A program made the translations under genes and the position numbers. Positions 1 to 7,671 of a stretch of 21,056 nucleotides of DNA are shown piece after piece (the first letter of the stretch is position 1; each line of letters begins with the position of its first letter). The DNA is from a bacterium UBP6_UBA1177 (GTDB lineage Bacteria > UBP6 > UBA1177): positions 1-21,056 of the forward strand of contig DBYV01000062.1 in assembly GCA_002310995.1 (NCBI GenBank), given 5' to 3'. The notes beneath the pieces are model-generated. The model did not search any database. It saw nothing but the letters and a program-made list of their open reading frames with translations, and was not told where the DNA came from.

Positions 1-170
1 GGTTCTTCGGCTTTAGCGGGCTGCTGTTCAGCCGGCTTCGGTTCTTCAGATGCAGCTGCCGGTTGATCTGCGGGTTTAGGTTCTTCTGCCGGTGCGGTTT
101 CCTGAGCGAAAAGAGTTCCGACGAGTAACACAAACAAAGTCAAAAAGGTCAAAATCTTCAAATTTTTCAT
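1..170 (-). CDS. Exported Pro/Ala/Glu-rich protein, N-terminal part only
   Basis: The gene runs off the left edge of the window; 56 codons are visible. It starts at the ATG at 168-170, preceded by GGAG six bases upstream. The first ~23 residues are a signal peptide: MKNLK, then a hydrophobic core, ending in LFAQ with likely cleavage after the Ala. The mature part seen here is low-complexity, with the motif EEPKPA occurring twice and runs of Pro, Ala, Glu and Gln. Such a linker often separates an export signal from a periplasmic or surface domain, but that domain lies outside the window, so the function is unknown. It lies 115 bases downstream of aspC on the same strand and probably has its own promoter. 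Confidence 0.8.
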   Translation of the reverse strand, partial: MKNLKILTFLTLFVLLVGTLFAQETAPAEEPKPADQPAAASEEPKPAEQQPAKAEE

Positions 171-202
171 GCTTTTCTCCGCTTATAACAAAAAAAACGC
201 CT

Positions 203-232
203 AAAATATATTGATATATAAGAAAAATGCAA
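203..232 (-). promoter_or_regulatory. Putative sigma70-type promoter of the exported Pro/Ala-rich protein
   Basis: On the minus strand TTGCAT (227-232) and TATTTT (203-208) are separated by 18 bases; the overlapping TATATT (205-210) would give a 16-base spacer. It lies about 35 bases upstream of the start codon at 170. The region is very AT-rich, so chance matches are possible. Confidence 0.35.
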
Positions 233-285
233 ACTTAACGGAGCTTTTTTTACGTATAAAAGCTGATTTTTTGAAAAAAATAAAA

Positions 286-1494
286 TTAATGGAGTTTTGT
301 TAGCGCTTCTTTGATTCTTCTGACGGCTTCGACCAGTTTGTCCAGTGAGGTTGCATAGGAGATGCGGATGCAGTCGCCGTTACCGAAGGATTCGCCGGCT
401 ACGCATGCTACGTGGGCATTGTAAAGCAGCCACATACAGAGGTCGTCGCTGTTTTTGATGACGGTCTCACCGTCTGTTTTGCCGAAGTAATACTTCATGT
501 CGGGGAAAACATAGAATGCGCCTGACGGGGTGTTGCATTTTACGCCGGGGATGTCGTTCATCATCTTTACAACGGTGTCGCGGCGCTCGCGGAAAGCCTT
601 CATCATGTCTCTGATTTCTTCCGAATTCTCCGGACAAAGCTCAAGAGCTTTTACAGCTGCGGCCTGCGCGATCGTGCAGATACCGGAAGTAATCTGACCC
701 TGAATCTTGTTGGCAGCCTTGACGATAGTCTGCGGAGCCGCGATGTAGCCGATTCTCCAGCCTGTCATGGCATATCCTTTTGCAACGCCGTTGACGATGA
801 CAAGACGGTCCTTCAGGAAGTCGAACTGTCCCATGCTCTCGTGTTTGTGCTCGTACTGGATGAATTCGTAAATTTCATCGGAGATAACAATGATATCCGG
901 GTATTTCCTCAACACTTCGGCGATGGCGGTAAGTTCAGCTTTTGTGAAAACGCTGCCGCTCGGGTTGCAGGGCGTGTTGATGAGCAGAGCTTTGGTTTTC
1001 GGGGTGATGGCTTTCTCGAAATCCTCTGCCGTGATTTTGAAGTCATGCGACATATCGCTTTTGACGATGACCGGCACGCCGCCGCTAAGTTTTACCATTT
1101 CGGGGTAGGATACCCAGAACGGAGCGGGGATAATGACCTCGTCACCGTCGTTGATTATAGCCTGCAGCACGTTGTTGATTGCCTGCTTCGCGCCGTTCGA
1201 AACGAGGATGTCGCTCTCTTTGTAGTCGAGGCCGTTGTCGCGTTTCAGCTTTTCGGCGATAGCTTTGCGCAATGCCGGTGTGCCTGGAACGGGCGGGTAG
1301 TGCGTATCGTTATTGTTGATGGCATCGATTGCCGCCTGTTTTGCCGATACCGGTGTATTGAAGTCGGGCTCGCCGATGCTCAGGCTGATTACATCGATAC
1401 CCTGCGCTTTAAGTTCACGGCTTTTGTTGGTCATAGCCAGAGTGGCTGACTCAGTCATGTTCAAAACTCTTTTGGAAAGGGTGATTTCGCTCAT
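286..1494 (-). CDS. aspC: PLP-dependent aminotransferase, aspartate aminotransferase type
   Basis: This is a fold-type I class I/II aminotransferase of 402 residues, the usual length for the bacterial Ib subgroup of aspartate aminotransferases. The family moves an amino group between an amino acid such as aspartate and a 2-oxo acid. Visible motifs are NTPCNPSG (173-180; Asn contacting PLP), SDEIYE (205-210; Asp facing the pyridine nitrogen), VAKGYAMTGWRIGY with the Schiff-base lysine at K239, and CIRISYA with the substrate carboxylate arginine near R377. No signal peptide, so cytoplasmic. The ATG has GGAG eight bases upstream. It lies 27 bases downstream of leuC on the same strand, so the two are probably cotranscribed. 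The exact substrate cannot be read from sequence: aspartate is the family default, but the leuC neighbour leaves room for another 2-oxo acid partner. Confidence 0.85.
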   Translation of the reverse strand: MSEITLSKRVLNMTESATLAMTNKSRELKAQGIDVISLSIGEPDFNTPVSAKQAAIDAINNNDTHYPPVPGTPALRKAIAEKLKRDNGLDYKESDILVSNGAKQAINNVLQAIINDGDEVIIPAPFWVSYPEMVKLSGGVPVIVKSDMSHDFKITAEDFEKAITPKTKALLINTPCNPSGSVFTKAELTAIAEVLRKYPDIIVISDEIYEFIQYEHKHESMGQFDFLKDRLVIVNGVAKGYAMTGWRIGYIAAPQTIVKAANKIQGQITSGICTIAQAAAVKALELCPENSEEIRDMMKAFRERRDTVVKMMNDIPGVKCNTPSGAFYVFPDMKYYFGKTDGETVIKNSDDLCMWLLYNAHVACVAGESFGNGDCIRISYATSLDKLVEAVRRIKEALTKLH

Positions 1495-1521
1495 GATTTA
1501 TAACTCCATTAAAATTAAAAA

Positions 1522-2778
1522 TTAAAAGTCTGTCGGGGAGCAGATGAAGCCTTTTATCGCGGTTGCAGCAGCTGTTGCCGGGCTTGCGAGATAGATTTCG
1601 GACTGGTTGCAGCCCATTCTACCTTTGAAGTTTCTGTTTGCAGTGCTGACGGTGATTTCGCCGGGAGCCATGATTCCTTCGTGTGCGCCGAGGCATGGTC
1701 CGCAGCCGGGGTTAAGAATTATTCCGCCTGCTTCGACGAAAATTTTGAAAAGTCCTTCTTCCATTGCCTTGAGATAAATATCGGAACTTGCCGGAAGAAC
1801 GAGAAGTCTCGTTTCTTTCGCGATGTGTTTTCCTTTGAGGATTTCAGCGGCAATCCTCAGGTCTTCGATTCTTCCGTTTGTGCATGTGCCTATCAGAACC
1901 TGGTTGACTTTGACGTCGTGCATATTGCTGACTTTGTTGACGTTGTCTACCGTGTGCGGCATCGCAATCATCGGCTCGATTTCGGAAACATCGATTTCGA
2001 GAGTTTCAGCGTATTCCGCATCGGCATCAGGATAGATCGGAGTGTAGGCATCACGCGGGATGCCGTGTTTTTCGAGGAAGCTGAAAACTTTCTCGTCGGG
2101 CGCCATATATCCGTTTTTCGCGCCGATTTCAACCGACATATTCGTGAAAACAAGTCTGTCGGCAAGCTCGATATTTTCAATGTAATCGCCTGAAAATTCT
2201 ACACTCTTGTAAAGTGCACCGTCAACTTTGATAAGTCCTGCGATGTGAAGGAGAACATCCTTCGATGAAACGTAGGATTTCGGCTTTCCTTTGAGGACGA
2301 TTTTCATTGATTCCGGCACTTTGAGCCAGATTTCGCCTGTTGCCCAGATCCCTGCAGATTCACTTCTGCCGATTCCGGTCGAGAATGCACCGAGTGCACC
2401 GTAAGTAACAGTGTGTGAGTCGCTGCCGACGATGAATTTGCCGGGAAGCGCGAAGCCTTCTTCGACCGTGACCTGATGGCATATTCCGCGGCCGCAGTCG
2501 TAGAAATTCTTGATTCCCTGTTCCTTGACGAACTGTCTCACAGTCTGGTGGTTCGTTGCCGCCTTTTCGTTTGCAGCCGGCACGATGTGGTCGAGAATTA
2601 TAAGGATCTGGTTCGGATCATCGACCTTTTTTCCACCCATTTTCTTGAAAGTCGAATAGATCGCCGCGCTGTTGTCGTGCGTAAGAACGTGATCAGGTCT
2701 GATAGTCAGGATCGTTCCCGGAACGACCGGTCTTCCCGCCATTTTCGAAAAAATCTTTTCAGCAAAAGTCTGTCCCAT
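1522..2778 (-). CDS. leuC: 3-isopropylmalate dehydratase / homoaconitase large subunit, short type
   Basis: Aconitase-superfamily large subunit of 418 residues, matching the short LeuC/HacA-like subfamily rather than the ~465-residue enterobacterial LeuC. The three [4Fe-4S] ligands are visible: C299 in IGTCTNGR, and C359 and C362 in NPGCGPCLGAHEG. The VGSDSHTVTYGALGAF block (117-132) is the conserved substrate/cluster region. The family isomerises 2- to 3-isopropylmalate in leucine synthesis, or homocitrate-type acids in related subgroups. It normally needs a separate small subunit (LeuD); none is in the window. The start is supported by GAGG seven bases upstream of the ATG. It is the first gene of a probable leuC-aspC operon. 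The family is certain; isopropylmalate as substrate is inferred. Confidence 0.85.
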   Translation of the reverse strand: MGQTFAEKIFSKMAGRPVVPGTILTIRPDHVLTHDNSAAIYSTFKKMGGKKVDDPNQILIILDHIVPAANEKAATNHQTVRQFVKEQGIKNFYDCGRGICHQVTVEEGFALPGKFIVGSDSHTVTYGALGAFSTGIGRSESAGIWATGEIWLKVPESMKIVLKGKPKSYVSSKDVLLHIAGLIKVDGALYKSVEFSGDYIENIELADRLVFTNMSVEIGAKNGYMAPDEKVFSFLEKHGIPRDAYTPIYPDADAEYAETLEIDVSEIEPMIAMPHTVDNVNKVSNMHDVKVNQVLIGTCTNGRIEDLRIAAEILKGKHIAKETRLLVLPASSDIYLKAMEEGLFKIFVEAGGIILNPGCGPCLGAHEGIMAPGEITVSTANRNFKGRMGCNQSEIYLASPATAAATAIKGFICSPTDF

Positions 2779-2811
2779 TTTTTTACCTCATTTCAATTGA
2801 ACAAAAACCTA

Positions 2812-2827
2812 AAAATCGGGCGATTTT
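2812..2827 (-). terminator. Weak terminator-like hairpin downstream of the DUF1566 lipoprotein gene
   Basis: On the minus strand AAAATC-GCCC-GATTTT forms a six-pair stem with a four-base loop, followed by TAGGTTTTTG. It sits between the lipoprotein stop and the leuC start. The stem is AT-rich and weak; it could equally be part of the leuC leader. Confidence 0.3.
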
Positions 2828-2864
2828 GGCACTTTTTGAAAATAACTCAAATATTTTCGGATTT

Positions 2865-4364
2865 TTAATGATTTCTCACACACCTGACATTGCTGCTTGC
2901 GGTCTTGAAGTTCTTATCGGGACGACCTTTTGTAAAATTTAAGAACCATGCGTGGGCGGAATTATTAATGATGTTTGAGGAAGACCAGAACCACTCTCCG
3001 GGCATATCGGGGAAGTCTGAATACGGAGCTGCGGATTTATCATAGTCAAGAAGCGATTCAAGTTCATTTCTGTTGGGCAAACGCCAGTCTGAATAGCCTG
3101 CATAAATCAGATTTTCACAATATTGAAGAGCCAAGTGCCAAGTTTTATTTGTTTCATAAGTTTTTTGCCACATCAAGTTTGTAGCTGAATCGAGGACAAC
3201 AATGTCTTCGCTTATTGTTTGAGTTGTGAATGAGGCTGTCGGCAGCTCGTTGCCGCGGACACACATCACATAGAGTTCATAGGTTTTTGCTATCAATGGA
3301 GACGATGAGTCGTAATAACTTACGGAATAGGCCTTGTCGGTATCGGTATCAGATTTACTTTCCTGGGAAGTCCAAAATCTTTTTGAAGAAGGTGTTATAC
3401 TTGAAAAATACCTGGTGTCAAAGGCCGGTGTGTGTCTTCCGAGGTCAGAAATAGTATGAAGCTCTGTCGGGTTCGGCAGACGCCAGTCGGAATGTCCTGC
3501 GTATGTAAGAGTTTCACAGTATGAAACAGCATTGTTCCAGTCGAAAGTTTCGTCCGTCATTACTCTCTGCCATTCTAGCCCGGTATTGTTGTCAATAACA
3601 GTGTCGTCATCGTTTTCTTCCGAATCACCGGTGTTGACCGAAAAATTGTGAGGGAAGCAGGATTCTACTTCTGCATACTGCGCATCCTGACCGAAAAAAT
3701 CTTCAAATTCTTCCGAGTAATCTGAGCATGAAAACTCTTCTGTCTCGGTGAAGCAGCGATCCTGACCAGTGCAGATATTACCGATTGACATCGAAGTGTT
3801 TACAGGCTTTGATTTACATGTGGTGCCGCTCCACGAGTATCCTGTTTCGCATCCGCATTTGTAATAGGTGTCAGTTATTACTGTTTCAAAGCCGTTGTCT
3901 CCATATTGTATGGCAGTTTCAATCATTTTAAAGCACTCATGGGTTGAATTTTCAATGATATTGCAGGGATTCGGGTCGCAGGGATTTTCCTCGGTTTCTG
4001 TGTCTCTGTCATTTTGCTCGGAATCTGTTGAATCCTCATCATTTTCCGACGAAGAGTCCCCATCGTCATCCGATGTCGGTTCGGTAGTTGTATCCGTGTC
4101 GTCGTCGTTATTTTCCAGAGTCGTATCAGCATCATCATCCGAAGTCGGTTCCGGCGTGGTGTCAGAATCATCCGAATCTGGATTTTCCGGTGCGGTGTCG
4201 ATATCGCCTGACGGTTCGGTATCCGTTTGATTAGTGTTGACAGTGTCTTCGTTAGTCACTGTGTCGCCAGTATCAGGTTTGTTGTTCTCTTCAGAACTTC
4301 CGCTACCGCAGGAAACGACAAAAAACAGTGCGAAAAGTGCAAAAAATGCGAAGATTTTTTTCAT
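2865..4364 (-). CDS. Surface lipoprotein with acidic linker, EGF-like segment and two DUF1566 domains
   Basis: 499 residues. Residues 1-19 are a lipoprotein signal peptide with lipobox VVSC (lipidated C19). Residues ~22-126 form an Asp/Glu/Ser/Thr linker with imperfect repeats of (T/E)PTSDDD. Residues ~128-183 carry six or so Cys and CGCETGYSWSGTTC, which resembles an EGF-like module. Two DUF1566 (Lcl C-terminal type) domains follow, about 256-371 and 388-499, each with a TGLEWQ/TNLMWQ start, YAG(H/Y)SDWRLPN in the middle and a terminal V(M/R)CVR. The DUF1566 family is common in secreted lipoproteins; its biochemical role is poorly known. The start is fixed by AAGGAGG just upstream and by a strong promoter. 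The gene follows rarA by 56 bases but is probably its own unit. Function unknown beyond envelope display. Confidence 0.88.
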   Translation of the reverse strand: MKKIFAFFALFALFFVVSCGSGSSEENNKPDTGDTVTNEDTVNTNQTDTEPSGDIDTAPENPDSDDSDTTPEPTSDDDADTTLENNDDDTDTTTEPTSDDDGDSSSENDEDSTDSEQNDRDTETEENPCDPNPCNIIENSTHECFKMIETAIQYGDNGFETVITDTYYKCGCETGYSWSGTTCKSKPVNTSMSIGNICTGQDRCFTETEEFSCSDYSEEFEDFFGQDAQYAEVESCFPHNFSVNTGDSEENDDDTVIDNNTGLEWQRVMTDETFDWNNAVSYCETLTYAGHSDWRLPNPTELHTISDLGRHTPAFDTRYFSSITPSSKRFWTSQESKSDTDTDKAYSVSYYDSSSPLIAKTYELYVMCVRGNELPTASFTTQTISEDIVVLDSATNLMWQKTYETNKTWHLALQYCENLIYAGYSDWRLPNRNELESLLDYDKSAAPYSDFPDMPGEWFWSSSNIINNSAHAWFLNFTKGRPDKNFKTASSNVRCVRNH

Positions 4365-4388
4365 TTTGTCCTCCTTAAAAACCGCAAA

Positions 4389-4416
4389 ATTATAGGGAAA
4401 AAGTGAAAAAAGGCAA
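4389..4416 (-). promoter_or_regulatory. Strong sigma70-type promoter of the DUF1566 lipoprotein
   Basis: On the minus strand TTGCCT (4411-4416) and a perfect TATAAT (4389-4394) are separated by 16 bases. Predicted transcription would begin about 17-20 bases before the ATG at 4364, leaving room for the AAGGAGG ribosome site. The -35 box sits only four bases beyond the rarA stop codon. Confidence 0.65.
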
Positions 4417-4420
4417 AAAA

Positions 4421-5650
4421 TTATTTTTTGATTTTTTCCCAGTATTCTTTGATTTTCGCCTCGTAGCCGATGTTTTTCATCTTGTAGAACTGAGGCGGCT
4501 CGACATCTCCCGGGAAATAGCGCTGGTCGACCCAGTGGTTTTCGTAGTCGTGCGGATATTTGTAGTCGCCTTTCTCTTCACCGGGTGCGAAAGAGGAGTC
4601 GTTGATGAGATGTTTCGGTATTTCAAGAGCCGGATGTTCCTTGAAATAATCCTCAGCTGCGTGAAGTCCCATGTAGCTTGCGTTGCTTTTGGGAGCGGTC
4701 GCGAGGTAGTTTACGATGTGCGCCAGAATAATTTTTCCTTCCGGGTATCCCACAGCCTGAAAAGCCTGAAGCGCAGCGACTGCGAGCTCAAGTGCCCTTG
4801 GATCGGCGTTTCCGACATCTTCCGAAGCGAAAATTATCATTCTCCTCAGCAGGAAAAGTGGGTTGTCGCCCGATTCAATCATTTTGATGAGGTAGTAAAG
4901 CGCGGCATCAGGGTCGCTTCCGCGGAGACTTTTGATGAATGCGGAAATCGTGCGGTAGTGGAAATCGCCGGTTTTATCGTACTGGTTCGGATTTTCGACG
5001 AGTTCCATCACGTTTTCGCGGGTTATTTTACCATTTTCGCTCAGATGGAATGCGCTTTCCATTATCGAAACTGCGATTCTGACATCTCCTGAAGCCTCTT
5101 TCGCCATGATTTCAAGAAGTTCGTCATCGATTTCGGCTTTGAGATAATCCTTGGCTTTATGCAGAACTTTCATAATGTCTGTAACCGAGATTTTAGAGAA
5201 TCTAACGCTTCTGGCACGCGAAAGGAGGGCGTTGTTGACGTAAAAAGAGGGATTTTCTGTCGTTGCTCCGATAAAAATTATTCCCTCGTTCTCGATCATC
5301 GGCAGGAAAATATCCTGCTGTGCCTTGTTGAAACGGTGGATCTCGTCAATAAAGACAATCTGTTTGTCAACGAAAACTGATTCTCGGTCTTTGTAAAGGA
5401 TTTTCTTGATGTCGGCTGAACTGTCTGTAACTGCTGAGAATTTGTAAAGTTTGGCACCGTAAAGCCCGGCAGTTATCCGTGCGACTGTCGTTTTTCCGGT
5501 TCCGGGCGGGCCGTAAAAGATCATTGAAGGTAAGAAACCTGATTTTAAGAATGATTTCAGTAACTTGATGACATTCTGCTGGCCGACTACATCGTCGAAA
5601 GTTTCGGGCCTGAGCACCGAATATAAAGGAATGTATGCGGAATCGTTCAT
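4421..5650 (-). CDS. rarA: Replication-associated recombination protein A (RarA/MgsA AAA+ ATPase)
   Basis: 409 residues, slightly shorter than the usual ~440. The family (E. coli RarA/MgsA, yeast Mgs1, human WRNIP1) consists of clamp-loader-like AAA+ ATPases that act at stalled replication forks. Visible: N-terminal RPETFDDVVGQ, Walker A GPPGTGKT (47-54), Walker B VFIDEIHRF (99-107), sensor-1 GATTENPSF (128-136) and arginine-finger region LLSRARS (142-148). The C-terminal half keeps family signatures ASEDVGNADPRAL, PKHLIND and YKYPHDYENHWVDQ. The start codon overlaps the stop of the upstream 554-residue gene in an ATGA arrangement, indicating translational coupling. It is the last gene of the khpA operon, so it is probably expressed with an RNA-binding protein and a membrane protein, an unusual partnership. 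Confidence 0.95.
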   Translation of the reverse strand: MNDSAYIPLYSVLRPETFDDVVGQQNVIKLLKSFLKSGFLPSMIFYGPPGTGKTTVARITAGLYGAKLYKFSAVTDSSADIKKILYKDRESVFVDKQIVFIDEIHRFNKAQQDIFLPMIENEGIIFIGATTENPSFYVNNALLSRARSVRFSKISVTDIMKVLHKAKDYLKAEIDDELLEIMAKEASGDVRIAVSIMESAFHLSENGKITRENVMELVENPNQYDKTGDFHYRTISAFIKSLRGSDPDAALYYLIKMIESGDNPLFLLRRMIIFASEDVGNADPRALELAVAALQAFQAVGYPEGKIILAHIVNYLATAPKSNASYMGLHAAEDYFKEHPALEIPKHLINDSSFAPGEEKGDYKYPHDYENHWVDQRYFPGDVEPPQFYKMKNIGYEAKIKEYWEKIKK

Positions 5651-7311
5651 TTCTCTTTAGCCGGAACAGAGCCGTCAGGATTGAGCCCGCGCGCTTTGTA
5701 ATCGGCTTTTATCCTGGCTTCTTTCACATCTTCAACAGTCATAAAAAGATTCATGAATTTCTGCGGAACGAATACGCTGGAATCACTCTTAAGAACTGCG
5801 AAAATCGTGTCAGGAAAACCTTTTTCATGGTCTGCAATTCTCTCGCTGTCCGATATGAAAAGCGAGTAGGAAAGCATTCTTGCCCTGACAGGATCTTCTT
5901 CGTCGATAACGAAAGCGGCAAGGTTGTCATTTACCTGCGAAGCTGTTCTCCAATCTACAGGAGTGTCGTATTTTTGGAACATTGTTTTCTTGATCGGATC
6001 AAAAAAGTAGAGTTTGTCGGGATAATCTTTCTTGAGCTGGACAAGATAAGCGTTTTTCGCATCGTATTCCGGAATCGAATCAAGATCTTTCTTTATTTTG
6101 TTGCTCAACTCCTCCATCCTTACCATTATCACGTTCTCATTTTTCCGTGTTATGACAAAGTATCCTTCTTCAGGAAGGAGTTTTATGGCTCCGCGGATCT
6201 TGTCTGTGACAGAGAAGGGGTCGTCGATTGAAACAGACCAGCGGACATATTCTTTCGGAAGTTTCCACATTCCATGTCTGTCGCCGAGGTAGATGAGGTA
6301 ATTGAATTTTACTTTCGGAAGTTTTTCCTTGAGCTGTTTCAGAAAAAGGGCTTCTCTGAAAAAGTTTACGTCGACACTTATATTCGGACTTAGTATCTTT
6401 ACGCTTTTTTTATCGCTGTTGAGTTCGATTTTTTTGGGATCGGCATAAGGGATGAAAGCTTTGACGTTGTCGAATTTTGGTGCTTCATCTATTGTCGAAT
6501 GAACTTTGACATAAGCTAAAATATTTAGCAAAAGCGCCTTTTTTTCGTTTTCAGATATCGAAGAAGGTTTCGAAAGGGCGTCTTTCAGCATTTTTGCGAA
6601 AGTTTTGTCCGAAAGTTTATAGATCTGATTCGCTATTTCGTCTACAGAAGAAGCCGATTCTGTTTTCTCTTTCGTAAGAGTGTCAAGCAGCTTCTTTCTG
6701 TTCTGAATTTCGGAAGGGGAGAGCATAGGGTTATCGAAAAGATAGCTCAAAACGACTTCTGCTTTTGCATAAGCAGTTGATTTTCTTTTGTAATTCCTAT
6801 ACTGCCTTCCCCAGAATTCCGAAATTTCGCCCGATGCGATGTTGTAATAGGAAATTTCAGACATTTTTTTGCCGGTTTCGAGAAGCTCGTAAAGGGCAGG
6901 AAATGACGAAAGATTCTGTTCTTCTTTTGTCAAATCACCGTCCTGTGAATGAGTCTCGTTTATGAGCTTGGCGACATTGAGCATTTCGTTTACTTCGTTT
7001 TCAGACTGCCGGATCATCGCATAAAAATCTTTGTTCCAGAAGTCCGAACCAAGGTTTGTAGCCCGTATTACAAGTTTGTTTTCTTCAAAAACCGTATAGG
7101 TGATCGGTTGTTCTACAAAAAAATCCTTGTAATATTCGGAATATTGCTTCGCCATAGCGAACCGGTCGTAATTTTCGTCCCTAGACCATTTAATCATAAA
7201 ATAAAGAAAAAGTCCGCCGACAATCACGAGGAGGATGAGATAACGCCAGTGAGAATTACTGTTTCTGTTTGCAGCAAGTTCTGAAGCGTGTACTTTTCTT
7301 TTGGGAGACAT
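5647..7311 (-). CDS. Membrane-anchored protein, probable degenerate ApbE-like (FMN transferase fold) pseudoenzyme
   Basis: 554 residues: a basic N-terminus, one transmembrane helix at ~23-41 (HWRYLILLVIVGGLFLYFMI), then a large, probably periplasmic domain. Several segments read like the flavin transferase ApbE in the right order: ALYELLETGKKMSEIS...ISEFWG (139-168) resembles the ApbE 'elyelLekalelSe...velWG' block; NYLIYLGDRHG (337-347) resembles 'naLVnLGGd'; KLYFFDPIKKT (433-443) resembles 'yhHIiDPrTG'; LAAFVIDEEDPVRARMLSYSLFISDSE (464-490) resembles 'sVTVia.....ADALaTalfvlG'. The DLGGIAKGYA-type motif is replaced by VDVNFFREAL (313-322), and the usual Asp/Thr metal ligands are absent. Residues ~170-285 look like an extra helical insert. 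So an inactive or repurposed relative is likely, but by eye only. Its start follows khpA by two bases; its end overlaps rarA as ATGA. Confidence 0.55.
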   Translation of the reverse strand: MSPKRKVHASELAANRNSNSHWRYLILLVIVGGLFLYFMIKWSRDENYDRFAMAKQYSEYYKDFFVEQPITYTVFEENKLVIRATNLGSDFWNKDFYAMIRQSENEVNEMLNVAKLINETHSQDGDLTKEEQNLSSFPALYELLETGKKMSEISYYNIASGEISEFWGRQYRNYKRKSTAYAKAEVVLSYLFDNPMLSPSEIQNRKKLLDTLTKEKTESASSVDEIANQIYKLSDKTFAKMLKDALSKPSSISENEKKALLLNILAYVKVHSTIDEAPKFDNVKAFIPYADPKKIELNSDKKSVKILSPNISVDVNFFREALFLKQLKEKLPKVKFNYLIYLGDRHGMWKLPKEYVRWSVSIDDPFSVTDKIRGAIKLLPEEGYFVITRKNENVIMVRMEELSNKIKKDLDSIPEYDAKNAYLVQLKKDYPDKLYFFDPIKKTMFQKYDTPVDWRTASQVNDNLAAFVIDEEDPVRARMLSYSLFISDSERIADHEKGFPDTIFAVLKSDSSVFVPQKFMNLFMTVEDVKEARIKADYKARGLNPDGSVPAKEK

Positions 7312-7313
7312 TA

Positions 7314-7553
7314 CTATTTGTTCTCTTCTATGATTTCCAATACTACTTTCTGATTCTGGCGACTTGCAACTGCGCTGATGAGAGTACGGAGAGCGTTTGC
7401 GGTTCTGCCGCTTTTGCCTATAACTTTACCAACATCCTCAGGTGCGACTCTGAGTTCGATTATAGCCGTGTTTTTGCCTTCAATGTAGCTTACTTCAACG
7501 GCTTCGGGAACATCAACCAGTTTTTTTGCAATGAATTCAACAAATTCTTTCAT
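7314..7553 (-). CDS. khpA: KhpA-type single-KH-domain RNA-binding protein
   Basis: 79 residues, the usual size for KhpA. The family binds RNA as a small KH protein, often with KhpB/Jag, and affects cell division and mRNA or sRNA fate in Gram-positive bacteria. The sequence has a KH core with the GXXG loop in VGKVIGKSGRTANALRTLI, where GKSG is the RNA-gripping loop. An upstream in-frame start adding 14 residues is possible, but the ATG at 7551-7553 has GGAGG six bases upstream and gives the family's normal N-terminus (MKEFVEFIAKKLVD). KhpA usually lies beside rpsP, rimM and trmD; here it heads an operon with an ApbE-like membrane protein (two-base gap) and rarA. Confidence 0.93.
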   Translation of the reverse strand: MKEFVEFIAKKLVDVPEAVEVSYIEGKNTAIIELRVAPEDVGKVIGKSGRTANALRTLISAVASRQNQKVVLEIIEENK

Positions 7554-7616
7554 AAGATCCTCCAAAAATTGAATAGATGTAAAACTCAAACACATATAAA
7601 AACCAACACCGCGGCA

Positions 7617-7644
7617 AATGTATTGATTTTCGAAAAAAAGGCAA
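7617..7644 (-). promoter_or_regulatory. Putative promoter of the khpA operon
   Basis: On the minus strand TTGCCT (7639-7644) and TACATT (7617-7622) lie 16 bases apart. The -35 hexamer is identical to that of the promoter at 4389-4416. The leader to the khpA ATG would be about 55 bases. The -10 match is imperfect. Confidence 0.3.
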
Positions 7645-7671
7645 TTTTTTTATGATTTTTCAGAGAGTTTT

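Noticed and set aside
841..1449. Long open frame on the plus strand opposite aspC
   Set aside because: It is antisense to a gene with complete catalytic motifs, has no ribosome site and encodes no recognisable domain.
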